From the NCBI GenBank assembly GCA_000181795.3, contig CM012954.1, positions 7,224,220 to 7,288,219 of the forward strand: DNA of 64,000 bases, read 5' to 3'. The position numbers and the translations under genes were made by a program. A model generated the notes under the pieces. It was not told the DNA's origin and did no database searches. It saw only the letters and a list, made by a program, of their open reading frames with translations. Source of the stretch: Trichinella spiralis (taxonomy: Eukaryota; Nematoda; Enoplea; Trichinellida; Trichinellidae). Below, piece by piece: positions 1-13,709 of the stretch (within the stretch, counting starts at the first letter, position 1; each line of letters opens with the position of its first letter).

Positions 1-301
1 ATACTTTTGCATTACAAATAAAATCTGGTGCTAACGCGATGCGTGTGAAATAGATATATAATGAATTTTATTCAAATTAGAATGCATAACATGTAAGCAT
101 GTTAGGATTAAATTATTTTCTTTTACAACCATCACATCACTGTAACATGTGCGTAAGAATAACTTTATTGTATTTAAATTTCACGGTACTGTAGAACACA
201 ATGAACTGAATGGGAAATGCAAGCGTATGCATAATAATAATATTTCTATCATTATAAATCTTTTGCATAATTTTGAAAACCTTTATAAAGTACCGTTTTC
301 A

Positions 302-895
302 TCAAATGCTGTAGTGCATCTTAGAGTTTATCACTCGTGCCATATGTAATGCAGCAGAGTAGTCATTAGAGCATGGTAAATTTAATATATTTTCCAATAA
401 ATTAATAATTGTATGATTTAATAATAAAGGATAAGTAATATTAAGTTTCTGATGTAGATTATTCTTCAATGTAACGTCAATAAATTTTTCAAATGGCTTC
501 CAAGCACAATTTGAAATTATATGATTATATACAAATGGAGTAATAGGTTTACATCTAAGATATGTGCTGTGGTATTTGATACATTCACAAAATGCATTTT
601 CATGAATAGTCTTCATCTATATTGATAAATGTGTTTTTTTTCTTGCAATAAGTAATGAGTACATTAACATCAGAGATATCAGATGATGTGTATGAAAATG
701 ATTAATGAAATAAGGAAATAAATATTGCCACAAAGCTCCATAATTAATTAATTGATGAACACTATTTAGCATTTTCATTTTACTGCTGTCAAAATTATTA
801 ATGGCGCATACTGTGTTTAACGTATCTTGGTTTTTGGCTAAAAATACTAATCCTGAATACATTACAAAGAAAGATGTATATATCTTAATGATCAT
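302..895 (-). CDS. Doubtful interrupted reading frame, unidentified
   Basis: Two ATG-started frames lie end to end in the same minus-strand phase: 895 down to 617 (92 codons) and 616 down to 302 (104 codons), separated by one stop codon. The upstream part is hydrophobic and carries an HFHTHH run; the downstream part includes ITPFVYNHIISNCAWKPFEK. A short intron could remove the stop: donors GTTAATG and GTACTC precede it, and an AG follows at CCACAG near 565, which keeps phase with the first donor. I do not recognise a family. The composition looks more protein-like than the surrounding AT-rich DNA, but this could be a decayed gene or chance. Confidence 0.2.
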
Positions 896-1937
896 AATGT
901 TTCTATGGAAAAAAATAGAATTTTATTATCAAAGAAGAAACTGAAAATTCGAAATAAACAACAGTAATAGTTTGTCATTGATTGTTAAAATAGTTTTTCA
1001 TTGTAAAAGTGAAAATATTAATTAACTACTGATCTGTACCGTTTAAATGGGCAGGCAGCCTTTTCTCCGTATCAGAAACAGTGCTTCAAGTGAAATTAAT
1101 CACCATTAGTGCATGGTACTATTCAATGAGTTGGATATTGATTTCATTAATGAAATTTGCGTTTTATCATAAATTTTAATATGCTTATAGTTCACGGCAA
1201 TAAAAATTTTTTTTTTCTTAATCTATTTGTGAAATTATCCAACAGTTTGCATTTTGCCAGTTGAGAAAGTAATATTTTGACGATTTTTACATTGCTGACG
1301 ATGAAAAATTGTGGTTGGCAAAATAAATAGTAAGTCCATTTGGTGAAAATAAAATCGAAAATGCCGAAATTTTTGTTTCTTAACTTTTTGACGTCTTGTC
1401 AGCTTGATTGACGCACGTCAGACTGTGTCTCGATCGCTTGACCCGTTTTGACATTCTGTAAGCATGCTAAAATGACATGATTTATATTATGCGATGCAAA
1501 TTTTGGCTTGTTCTTCGACATGCTTTCCATTGCTTCACTTTTGGCGTAGTCTTGAATTTTAACTTTACAGCAGCAGTTATTTGTTTGTTTTTGGAGTTTT
1601 ATTATTGCATTTTATTTTGCATAACTTTTGTTCATTGCAATTGTAAACTTTCAAATGAGATGCTAATTGCTTCAAGTATGGTGTATATTAATGTATGGTT
1701 GCTTGCTTGGACAATATTTATTCGAATTTATTACTTTAATGAATTCATCGATTCATAATATGAAAGAAGGTATTTTTTTGTTCTGGTAATTGTGAAGAAA
1801 TGTGCAGTATAATTTTTTTTCTTTTCAACATTGTCGTATAATTATGTAATTGTTTATTTGAAATAGGCTCGGAGAGGCATAAAAATTGCGTAACTCCTCA
1901 CGGATAATGTTATTGTAGAAAGCGTTGAAGCATTTCT

Positions 1938-1960
1938 ATTTAAAATGCATGTAGTAAGAT
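1938..1960. repeat. Short near-identical repeat, copy 1
   Basis: This stretch contains TTTAAAATGCATGTAGTAAG and matches 5076-5098 at 22 of 23 positions, the difference being G versus C after ATGTA. No longer similarity is visible on either side. Confidence 0.5.
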
Positions 1961-4900
1961 CAAGTAGATTCCCTTGGGACTCTCAGAGCTGTCTCTCAAA
2001 AAATGTGCAGTGGATAAGAAAAAGTCAAAGATGACTAGCTTTTGAAAGGTTTATTTAATTAAATTGACCTAAAATAAATGGACACAGAGCATTTCATGAC
2101 TGTTTGACTCTGGCAAATTTTATTGATAATGCAAAAAAAGCCTGATTAGGCTAGATTTTGAATTAATTATAATTTTTAATTGAAAATTTTCCACATTGAA
2201 GAAAATAAAGAAATCCGTCAAGCTATATATATATATCTATGCCAAAAGCGTTTTGATCAAGCAAGAAATAATTGAAATTCACTGGAGATGTTTTCGTATA
2301 GTTTAATTATGGCTACAATTTTCACAGCGCTTTTATTGAATTGCATTTTGAATGCACAGTTCATATGTGCAGGTCTATGGGGAAGTTAATTTAAACGTTT
2401 GCTTTCTTTGGATGCAGCATTTCATTTAGCTGATGCAAAACGCTCAGGTCGAATCCCTTGATAATATATACTTACTATTTCTGCAAGTGAGCAACTCTTC
2501 AGCAAACTACCACTGACTCTGTGCACAATGAAGTACTACAAATAGGTTAATTTTTTTTCTGAGGAAAATCAAAAAAAAGTTGAGGAAAAAAAAGATTTAT
2601 TGATCCCATTTCTAGTGTTCATGTGTAATACAATCGATTTCTCATCAAAAATGCGATAAACATAAATTTAAAAACTACAACAAAAAACCTAACAGTGGGA
2701 AAGAACAAAATAAGCTTTGTATAATCATCTGAAGATTGGGAGCAAATAAATTATTTTTTGGCGACATGTAATGACAGAAAAAAACCTAGCAACTAATGTA
2801 AATATGAAAAATAATAATCTTAGAGTATTTTCAAATACAGATTATGACAACCACTGATATGGATAATATGTGTGTATATATTTATAAGTGTAAAGTAAAA
2901 GATAAAAGGGAAGCTTTTTGCCTAGAAATGAGATTATTTTCACCAGCATCATCTTAGCACAAATGTTGTGTGAATGGAACAGTGAGTGTAAATGAAATTT
3001 CCTGTTTTTCTACATTTTCTTTTCCCATGCTGAAATTCGATTATTGTTAGCATAATTATTTTTCATCTACAATCAAGTGAAATATCTTGAAACAAATAAA
3101 TGTCGGTTTGACAGAATTTTTTGTTTCATTTTTTTGCTTTTAATCATATTTCCATTTTGGAAACTGTTTCAAAATTGTAGAAGCGTCAGTTTAGGGAATG
3201 TTAAATAAGTAATCAGCGAACCGATGCTTCTTCAACTATATAGGATCAATTTGTAATAATGTTTTCAATAATGTTGAACAAACATTAATCATGCAAAAAT
3301 TATTATTATTTTTAACTTCAATTATCATAACAATGATAATCAACGATTTTCTTTGCATATTTTTTTCTGAGGTTCTTTTTTTTCACACAAAGAATATTCC
3401 GTTTGTTCTTCAACAGCAAAGTGATGATGCACAACTATTTTGCTTGGAAGTGTCAAAAAATTCAGCGTAAAAATTTTTTAAATATCGAATGGATTGTTTG
3501 TTCAATTTTCTAGCAAAACTCCAACAAAACTTTACACTTCTACTGCACACTTTTCTAAATATTCTTTGTTCATCATCGTTTACGTTCCATTAGACGCGAA
3601 AAATTGCATTAATCATTTTCCACTTGCGCGGAAGAAATACCCTTTTTATTGCCAGTAGTTGTTTCTTCATCATCAAGCTTTAATACTACTATTACTTTGT
3701 TTTCCAATATGAGAAACATACTTTTTACTGGAACAGTTGACTCTGTTGCAGATATGTAATAATTAAATATATAATTTATAATATTATGCATTAAACATTA
3801 TTATTGATGTTCTCATGCTTGACAGCATTTTTGCCAATTTCAAACATTGTTATTAACATGTAAGCAATATTTAACCAAATGGTATTTTTGAAGCAAGGTT
3901 GCAAAAAAGGAACATGTAATGAATGAATAATAAAATATTTCATTTCTATTTTTATTATTATTTTCATCATCTTCAAAAGTTGGAAAAATTTTATTTATAA
4001 CATTCCAAATTCATGATAGCGGTGGTGGTAAGCGTAATAAAAATATACTTTAGTATTCTTTAGTGTAATACTACATACACTGTGGTGTATATATGGATGT
4101 ATGTACATGTTAAAATGATTTCGCTTATTGCAGTTCCAATATTGGTAGTGTTCATTAGTGTTAAGAGCATTCTTTTCTTTGCATGCGAGAGGTGGAAAAT
4201 TAAAATAACTAAATGATTGGTGATAACAAAGTGCATTTCCTCTATGATTACTTAATTATGACTTCAGTTTTATTGTATTCGTCTTCCTCTGCAAATCAAG
4301 TATGGTGCTTCACGTTATATATTTAATGAAATGGCTAAATGAACGATCACGATTTCCCTCTGTTGATAACCTTAATAAAATGGAAAGTTGTTTAGATAAT
4401 GAAGTGATTATACTAATCATGAAAAAGCTGAATGCTAAATAAGGATTGTTGAAAAATCTACATTTCAAGCATTTCATCGCATCTTGAGGAAGTAATTACT
4501 TAACAAGCGAAAGTCACGATGTTCTTTAAATTTCCATTTGAAATTTTCATATAAACAAAGCGAGATTCTGTTTTTCATTAAAATGGGGAAGGGCACTTTT
4601 AATTGTGACAGCATGGCAGTTTGTCTTTGATTTTATTGATTAGAATTATTAAAAAAAACATTTTTAATTCAAAATAATCCTTGTCTAGAAACATTTATGA
4701 AAATGCATGACCTCTTTTCTTTTCTATTTTATGATGAATGTTTCCTTCACTTTTCTTGCATTTACATTTCAAATAATATATAACATTAAAATAAGTGTAT
4801 GAAAATTTTCAATACATTTATTATGCAATTTCCATTCATACTATATGTATTGTTATTTTTGAATTTTCATGAATTTTTAGTAGATCTGTTTTTCAAATAA

Positions 4901-5075
4901 TTATCATATCTTTTTCACAAAATGAAATATCGGTGTTCACAAGCATGAAAGCAGTGTGAAACGGTAATAAATTTAATTAAGAACGCGGAACATTTTCAGT
5001 CGAGATAACAGCAGAATTTACTTGCAAATGATTTCATCTTATCTGTGTTTAGCTGCAAAGCTGAAACAAACGTTC

Positions 5076-5098
5076 ATTTAAAATGCATGTACTAAGAT
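5076..5098. repeat. Short near-identical repeat, copy 2
   Basis: Matches 1938-1960 at 22 of 23 positions in the same orientation. Nothing else in the flanks suggests a mobile element. Confidence 0.5.
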
Positions 5099-6472
5099 AA
5101 ATGGTGATTTCTTTTATCATGTGAACAGTAGTATTTATTTATATAATGTAAAGATTTGTTTCACGAAAAGCATCTTGTAGTGTGCATTGTTTGTTTAATA
5201 GCTTTTTCATGGCAAGCAGTTGCATTGGAGATTATTTTCATTATTTTAAAGAAATTTATCAGGTGCGTATGCTTTTACTTCGAGCTAAAATTTCCAATTT
5301 TCATCATAATTTCACGCCTAATTTGCTGCCATCGCTGGACGACAAATAAACCTGAGGAAACAAATGCAGCATATCTAACTCAACACCCGAAATAGACTGA
5401 ATCTTTTAGAACATTGTTTTTATAACAAGATTATGAAACTGGAAAGCTTTTGCAGTGGTTCAGTTAAGCATTTTCAAACATGGTTTGGTTTGGTTCAAAA
5501 AAATTTAGTTGAGGATGTGTTGCAATTACAGGGGGTTGATAGATGATGTATTTCAAATGCTTTTACGGTGGCAGTTTTGTAAGTGAAAATTTGAAATTCA
5601 CCATGGTGACTGAGGTCTACTATTCTGGGGCCAAAGCGAATTGATCCAATATTATTAATATTATTATTATTATGGCTATTACCTGAGAGCTCAGAAGGCG
5701 ACGATGAAGGCGCCCCACAGTGGCTGATTTTCCAAAATTGATTCAATTTGATCGACCAATTTCGAATACTACGGATAACAAGGTCTGGTTAGTACAGAGG
5801 TATTATAAATGCAACATCTGGTTTGACCAGTGGTCAGCAACGTTAATTTATTGATAAGCAAGTGGTTATTAGTGTGCAATCGTTTGCACACCAATTGACA
5901 GCGCATCCAAGCTTGAAGCTTAGCTTTTACTCAACGACGATATAGCAACTTTACAAAATGATGAATCTTGTTTTACGATGGACTCATTTCCATTTCCATA
6001 TTGGCGGCGCCACCTTCGGTTGCAGGTGCTGCCCAGCAACGACCACCGACCAGCTGGTCGTCAATTATTGGTCCTTGCAGCCTCCGCCTGCTCTCCTCGT
6101 TTCGTCTGCCTCTCCTTAGCGTCTCTCTTTCTAGCAATGCAAGAGAGTACTGCTCTAGTTTAATGCCTAATAATATATATATATATATATATTGAAAGCT
6201 TGCGTGTTTTATTCTTCAGAATTGTCATCTTTAAAATTCTCTCTTACAGGCAACTTAAACTCTTTCTTTCATTCCGGTCATCTTGTTTAGGTTTGACTGA
6301 TGGTGTCCAATTTGCGTTGCTTCGAAAGCCAATCTCAATCTATATCAGTGATGCATTGAAACACAACTGTTTGGAAAAACAGAGCAAGTCACCTATCAGG
6401 CGGCGATAACAAGGCCATAAAGAATAGCTGTTGTTCAAACTGGATCCTCACAGTCCAACCGTATCCAGAGCA

Positions 6473-9400
6473 ATGGATAGCTTTCGCCGGTTCAGTTCCG
6501 TTGGTAGCCGTTTTGAACGTCAGCGTAAGCTGCGTTCTCAGTCGTTGGCTAGCTTCAAGCTTTCGTATTACATGCCCGAAGATCGTAAGTGTTCGAACTT
6601 TTATTATATACTTCATTGCACAGAACGCGTAGTCCATCTGGCCAATAATTAATAAGCCGATTTAATCAAAATGCCGCTCTTTTCACATCCTGTTCAGTTA
6701 ATAGCATTCAAGCATTCAATACTAAACGTCGCTGAATCAATACAAGCAATCCGTTCAATGAAATGGACCACATCGTTGAGCCCTCTAATTTAATATGCAA
6801 CTCTTCTTTAACCTTGTTCAAATATATGGCAGTACTTTGCATGCGCTTGTAAATTTCAATAGCATTTGCATTAACGTTATTGTAATGTGCATTTTGACCA
6901 ACAGAATTCAAATATTCTAAAACTAGCAAATGACACTCATGACATTCTTGAATAGCTGGCATTATTGCAGAAATAGATACATAGATAGACGGATGCCAAT
7001 CAAAATTGTTTATCATTCAATTTGCCTAATTTTCATTTTCTTCTACAGCATTATTATTATTTGTAAGATTAAAATAGCAATGCAAAACAAAACAGGAACA
7101 CTCATCTGACTAGGCAGAAAGCTAGCTGCACAGATGTTTTATTTTTGTTATATGCAAGTTATTTGAACGTATTACTTGTGAAAATTAATAAAGTGAGAAT
7201 AATTTCTGTAAATTAAAAATTCATAAATGAACGTCGTCTATTCAGTGGTCAGAAAATGTAGTCGCTTTAGTGTTTGACCAATTGAACATGATTAATGAGC
7301 AAAGGATAAAGCCAATCAGACCCAAATCACCGAGGTGCTAGATTTATTACAACTTTTTCTGGTCAGGAGGCAGTTATTGATTAAAGGCGCTTTTAAAAAT
7401 TTCTTCATTCAATCGGGTAAAATGCTACCAACTGTCCTCTGATTCCATGATAGGCTACTCGAAACGGGCATCCTGATCGTCAGAAATCGATTCCAACCCG
7501 ATTCCCAAAACCGTTGCGAGCATACTTGTTGGAATTATTTCTTTTGACAACACGAGCGCAATCATAAAAGCAGTTACGTTCAAAATGTTTGTAATTTAAT
7601 TTATTTTGTACGTTTTTTGCCCAAAGTTTAACAAATTGGCCGATAAGTAAGTCTAGATATTAATAATAGATGAAAGAGCCCTGCAGGTTTTAGAAGTTTT
7701 TAATCAGTGGTTGCGTTAAAGCTGAGGAGTGTTCTTGAGCAGATTTTGTTAAGCTGCTTGATTTATTTGAGCATTATTATTAGAAAATCAGGTTGTAGTA
7801 AAGCTGCACTTGTCCTCAGTTGGCCAGAGAGATGTAGAAATGAAAATCATTCGATTTGTTATGCACATTCAAAGGAGAAATTTTAATTCCAGCTTCCGTT
7901 AGTGATAACAATTTTACCAGTTGAAATCATGATTATTACTCTGGCTATTTCATCACGAACAAAATTCAGCGGCATTGCTTTCTTCCACAATTACAATGTA
8001 TCGATTCAAAATTGTTACACTTATGTAATTTAACTTATTTCACATTTTCTGATTTTACACCATTTGTCACAACTTTATGTAATACTTTTTTAATTTAGTA
8101 TGTTCTACAGTTGCGCATTCATTTTACACTGTAGGACATTTTAATAAATGTATTTCTTTTATTGAAAAACGAACAACAGATATCAAGTTTAATGTTTCGC
8201 TTTTAAAGGAATGTCTTCTTGTAAAATCAATTTTGCATATAAAACAGAGCCAAAGGGGGGGAAGGAGAACAAATTGTTCACGTTTTTCAAAATGAACCCG
8301 ATCCGTTGTTAGACTTAATTGCATTGTTTGTCTTGTATATTTGCTGAAGCTTTATCACAAGTTGGAATTGGTATGTGTTTTTTTGGGGCACTACATTCGA
8401 TGATGATTTATCGCTTTGGTGTGATAACGAACTTTCTAACAAGAAGTCAAAATTTCTAATTTGCCAGTGAAAATGCCAGCTGTTAACATAATTATTGAAT
8501 GCTGATTGCCTTAAGTGAACAACGAAAATTGCGCAAAGGGAAAGTCAAGTACAGCAGCACAATCATGCAAAATGTTATCACTTATTCTGTTGTTCGTCAG
8601 AAAAAAAAAATTATTAACTTATTTTCTATGATAATTTGATATTGTTTTTGCTGTTTCAGTTGAAAATGGATCGGACGGTTTTGGGTTTTGTGATTGGATG
8701 CTGACAGGCTTGGCGTGGTTCATTGTTATCGTCACATTTCCACTGTCGTTCATATTTTGCATCAAGGTAAAAATTTTGCTTTGACTATTTATATAATATG
8801 TGACAGGTGATATGCGCGAATGCAAAGCATGTAAATATAGCGGTCGGCTTCCATTTTCACTGCTCGTCCGCAAAGCCAGGTGTAACAGCTAGGTATTGAA
8901 ATGCAATGAAATGAGCAATCATAAATACTAAGCTTACATCGTCGTGTAGAGAGAACAGAATGAATGATTCACGAACGTTTGCGAACTCTTGTCATAGACG
9001 CGGCTGCTTTGCGACAGCTAAGCGAAATGCAATTGCACCACCAATTGTTCTATTAAATAAAGAGCGAGGGAGTGTGAGATCAAGCTTTTTGATGATCATT
9101 TGATGAAAGTTGTCTACAGATTATGAAATTTTCTCATGCAAATTCTTTCTTTCTTCATTCATTCAGCTGATTTTCAAACACTTTTTATTTGTCAATAATG
9201 CACTGGTTTGTTTGAAAGCAAGTAGTGACAAAAATTGTAACATATAATGGAGGACTTGATGTGCTAGTGATCAGAAAAGCTAATTATTTCCGGATGACAT
9301 ACTCTGTTTAGTGAACCAGTGAATTTCTGATCAGCGTATGCTTCGATTTTTTTTATCCTTAATTATTTAACGTGTGAAAGTGGATTGACAAAATGCACCT

Positions 9401-11107
9401 TATATGCAGAAGCTGTTTTTATTTAATTTTATTACACCTGCTGCTGGCAATTTTAATTTTATAAATTGTATCTAATTCTGAGAAACTGTGCAGTGACTCT
9501 TGTATTCTTATTCAAAAATAATTATAGCTATAATGGAAAATAAATAAACGATGCTTGTTAGAATGCACCAGCAGAATTGATTTCATTCATTATTCGATGG
9601 AGTTTGTCGAAATATGACTTGAACAAATTAATCAGAGTGTAGTTATATAAATTTAGAGAACAGCAGGTGCTTTGTAATATTGAATGAATTCGAATCACTT
9701 TTCAATCTCTTTGTTTAAATTGCTTAAATATATTAATTCATGGGCTAAGAAAAAAAAACAAAAAGCAGGAAGTATTTATAATTTTAAACACAGATGAAAT
9801 AATTAGAAACAGCTAATCTCGAAATGAAATATGCAAGTGTAATTAATATATGTTCGTTGGAAATTTAATTTGGCGTGAAAATATTATGTTTAACATTATC
9901 TACGTGTACTTTAGATGACGATATCAACAATGGAGATTTTCTAGCTTGCAGAAATGTTAATTATTTCACTTAATTTTTAAAATGTGTTTATCAGTTGTGT
10001 AATGAAGATGAAATTTATTGCAGCATGAATAATATGAGCTTCAGTCGAACAATGAATGAGAATGCATTACATAAATTTAACAAATAGCTTATTACATTTT
10101 TCTCGCTTTGGTATGTTGTTTTTGCAGTTGATCAATGAATTACTATTCGAAGAATTTCAAACTTTTATTTTCAAATTATTTGCTTGAAATCCGCATTTTC
10201 ATCATGTATTTTATTTTTTTTTCAATGTTCCAACTTGATTTATTTCTTGCAGTAGCATTCTTTATATAGTGATAAATTGTTTTATGTAAGGTATGATTGC
10301 AAAGAAGGTGCATAATTCGAGCAGACAGATGGAGTAGCTTAAAAAATGGAGTAAGGGATTTTTTCAAATATTTATTTACCTTTGTTGGTCAAATGAAATC
10401 TAAATTGTAAGCATTTGAAAAGTAATTTTGCTTGGGTATTTTTTCAGATATCATGCTTTATCTATATCTATATCTATATATATCATGAATGTTTATTATC
10501 ATAGATATCAGTAATAGAGTTTCATAATTTTTATCGTTCAATTGCCATGCAAAATGGTAAATTTGAATGGATTAAATAAAACTAAACGGCTGAATTTCAT
10601 TTCATCGATTGAAGAGTACCAGTTGTTAGCTTCCATCAATGCAATGATTTCAATAGCTGGATTAAATGAATCAACGACCGGAAATTTATATTTAAAATAA
10701 AAATGCAAAGTTTTTCAAAAACCTAAATGTTTTTTAAAGCTTCTTTTTAATAAATAATTTCTTCTACTTTAAAGCAAATCACTTGCTGATGAAAATCACA
10801 AGCTAATTTAGATTATTTGCGTCAACATTGTTGTTGCTATTTGAAAACAAACAGCTAAAGCCTTTTGGAAGAAGGGCGGGAATCGATCAAGTTTTGTTGA
10901 TTGTAAATTATACACTATTAATATGTTTCAGCATTGGGCCGTTTTGAAATGAAAAATCATTCTTCACTGATAAATAAATGTTCTATCTTTTAACTGAATG
11001 CAAAGGGAAGAACTATTTATTCTTCTATGTTGTTTAGCTAGCTGTTTGATCGATTGTCATTTTCAACAATTTCTCAGTAATGATAATGATGATAAACAAC
11101 AGCAGTG

Positions 11108-11138
<31 letters not shown>

Positions 11139-13126
11139 TAACAACGACAATACTAATAACTATAGTATAATTTATGCTATGGAAGAATTAATTGCACGCT
11201 TAGCTGAATCAACGCAAATTTGTATGTCAAAGGTTTGTTTTTATGCAGATTTATATGTTACACAGGGTGAAATTATTTTTGGATTTTTTAATTTCTTTAC
11301 CGTATTTTATCTATGAAATTAAATATCTTTCAGGTAGTACAAGAGTACGAACGTGCAGTCATTTTCCGATTGGGTCGATTAATTATCGGTGGTGCCAGGG
11401 GACCGGGAATATTTTTCGTTCTGCCATGCATTGAAACGTATACAAAGGTCGACTTGAGAACTGTATCTTTCGATGTTCCACCCCAAGAGGTTTTGCACTC
11501 AACGAACATTTGGTTAATTCAACAGATCTGGTTTGTTAATAATATTAACTACATTTAGATTCTCACTAAAGATTCGGTGACCATCAGCGTGGATGCGGTT
11601 GTTTATTACAGAATTTACAACGCTACCGTATCTGTGGCTAATGTGGAAAATGCTCACCACGCCACTCGACTGCTTGCTCAAACAGCTTTGAGAAACATGC
11701 TAGGCATGAAAAGTTTATCAGAAATTCTAAGTGATCGGGAAGCAATCGCTTCTTGCATGAGAGTAAGTATTAATTTAACATTGCAAATATTCGAAAAGCA
11801 CAGACTGCGTATATTCATTTATGTAATATATTTTTCAAACGAGTTATGAATAAATAAGGTAAAATATAGTCAAATATATCATTTATTTGAATGAGAAAGC
11901 ATAAGCAGTTGTTTGCGCATAAGCAAAAGCAACTTGTTTGTATTTAATTTTTCCCTTTCTACGGCACTATGTTCTCACGCTACTTGTTTACGCTACTATT
12001 ATTATTATTATTATGTTTTTTGTTCTCAGATTTCAATTGCATAAAAAATTTTTACCAGTTCAGTATTTACAGTTGTGTAGAATGATTATTAAATGGAATT
12101 TAATTCCATTGAATAATTGAAACATTTTAATTTGAGAATAATTTTTATACAAGGCAAAATGTAATTGAAAATGAAGACTTTTTCTTCATGTGCAAGCAAG
12201 CTTTGTTTGTCTGATTTCATCTATCAAAAGAATCTTGACAAGCATCTTTTTGTTCCTTTTCTGTGTTCCAAACGTTTGTCCCCTGAAGACGTTGCTAGTC
12301 TAGCGTTGATCAGATTTTAAATTGAATCCTCTTCAAAAAGCTGGTAAATTTCTTTATAAGTGAAAAATATACATTTTAGAATCTTCTTGATGACGCCACT
12401 GGACGTTGGGGTATTATTGTCGAAAGAGTAGAAATGTAAGTAGAAATGATTTTAATTTTAACAACGCTGAAGGCCGCCATTCTGTCGGCCACGTGCAACT
12501 GAAAGGATGGCTTTGTTCCGTTTATTATTGATTAATAATGATTTTCCAACGGTAACGACTTGTGAAGTTGTTGAGGTCGGTTGTTTCATGACTCACGTCG
12601 TGCAGCCTTGAAATGGAAAAGACGATCAATTTGAGCCGTATAATTTTTATACTCTTTCATCATTTGCAGCAATTTGCTTTATTATTTCTGTTATTAATTT
12701 TGGTTTTATAATTTTTATATTCATTCAGCATATATTAATTTAGTTTTTTTTTAAAATTCGTTCATCGTTTTTCCCTCTTTTTTTTACCTCTCAGAAAAGA
12801 CGTCCGCTTGCCTGTACAGTTGCAACGCGTTATGGCTACTGAAGCCGAAGCAGCGAGAGAAGCTCGAGCCAAGGTTCTCTCTATTCAGTTGTGTGTAAAT
12901 TTGTATGAATAAGTAATTTGCATATTTTCAGCTGATAGCCGCTCAAGGTGAACAAGAAGCGAGCAAAGCTTTGAAAGCCGCTTCGGAAATCATCGCCGCT
13001 TCACCTGCAGCACTTCAACTGCGCTATCTGCAAACGTTATCGAACATTTCGACTGAAAAGAATTCGACCATCATTTTCCCCCTTCCGATGGACTTCCGCT
13101 TTCTGTCCTTCGGGCAACAAGTCTAG
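6473..13126 (+). CDS. Stomatin-family protein (MEC-2/UNC-1/stomatin-like)
   Basis: Encodes a 302-residue stomatin: a monotopic membrane scaffold that binds cholesterol and tunes ion channels such as DEG/ENaC and gap-junction channels. Exons are 6473-6584, 8660-8766, 11334-11489, 11559-11762, 12380-12435, 12795-12873 and 12932-13126; all six junctions keep phase. Residues 1-44 are a Ser/Arg-rich tail. Residues 45-73 form the hydrophobic hairpin, with the conserved proline in VTFPLSF. The PHB domain starts at [15 protein letters not shown] (74), followed by [38 protein letters not shown] and [11 protein letters not shown]. The end is [11 protein letters not shown]. Length matches UNC-1 and human stomatin rather than the long-tailed MEC-2. 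The ATG at 6473 is chosen because the frame upstream of it has no other ATG. Introns 1 and 2 are 2.1 and 2.6 kb, the rest much shorter, so regulatory elements may sit in them. The first exon rests on phase and context, less on homology. Confidence 0.9.
11107..11145. repeat. AAT/AAC trinucleotide repeat in stomatin intron 2
   Basis: A run of about ten AAT units passing into AAC units. Read as protein it gives a poly-Asn frame, which is spurious. Confidence 0.85.
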
Positions 13127-13474
13127 CAACCGCACCAGAAACGTGGAACAGCAGCAGAGGCTCAGAGAAAAGTAAACAATTCAACCTTTCTCCATATATT
13201 TATCAATTAATAATTATTCATGAACTTTGAATGAAACAACAGTATTGCCTCTGTTCATCCGTCAACAGCAGCGGCAGTCGACCAACACGCCTTCTTCACA
13301 CCATTGATGAATTTATGTGTTTGTTTGCTTGTTTTTTTTCTCTCTTTCCTATTATTCTGAAGTATCGAAATATGGGAAAGAACAACCAAACCACACATAC
13401 AAAATTTTATCATCCAAACCTGTCATTCACTTCATCAAACCTACACCAACATACCGACGTTCTATAATATGGTA

Positions 13475-13480
13475 AATAAA
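13475..13480 (+). terminator. Probable poly(A) signal, stomatin gene
   Basis: AATAAA about 350 nt after the stomatin stop codon, and the first good hexamer on this strand. It faces the synthetase poly(A) signal at 13673-13678, so the two convergent transcripts end within about 200 bp of each other. Confidence 0.5.
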
Positions 13481-13672
13481 TTGAAATGCACTTTTTTTGA
13501 TATTTTTTTTATTCTGCACTTGTCATTCATTTTTCAAATATTATTAACTTAAAAAAATATTTCAGCACTGTTTTCAGTTTAAATTAACATACTTCAAAAT
13601 CATTCTGCCTAGTATTATTATTATTATAAATAAGCCAACAGCATTGACAACAGTATCTTTTATCTAACACAT

Positions 13673-13678
13673 TTTATT
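13673..13678 (-). terminator. Probable poly(A) signal, valyl-tRNA synthetase gene
   Basis: AATAAA on the minus strand, 31 nt past the synthetase stop codon, giving a very short 3' UTR. Confidence 0.6.
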
Positions 13679-13709
13679 ACTTTTTCCATAATGTGTAAAT
13701 ACGAATTTC

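Larger units (their letters stand above)
896..6472. other. AT-rich intergenic region upstream of stomatin gene
   Basis: No convincing gene on either strand in 5.6 kb. Open frames here are short, hydrophobic or start from non-ATG codons. Homopolymer runs and short TA tracts are common. A GC-richer block at about 5980-6170 stands out from its surroundings and ends in a TA repeat at 6172-6193; it lies 300-500 bp before the stomatin start codon and could be promoter or 5' UTR. A 23 bp near-repeat is shared between 1938-1960 and 5076-5098. Confidence 0.6.

Noticed and set aside
2440-2462. tRNA B-box-like sequence AGGTCGAATCCC
   Set aside because: No matching A-box, anticodon arm or acceptor stem around it.
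11080-11316. Poly-Asn ORF
   Set aside because: Produced by an AAT/AAC repeat within stomatin intron 2.
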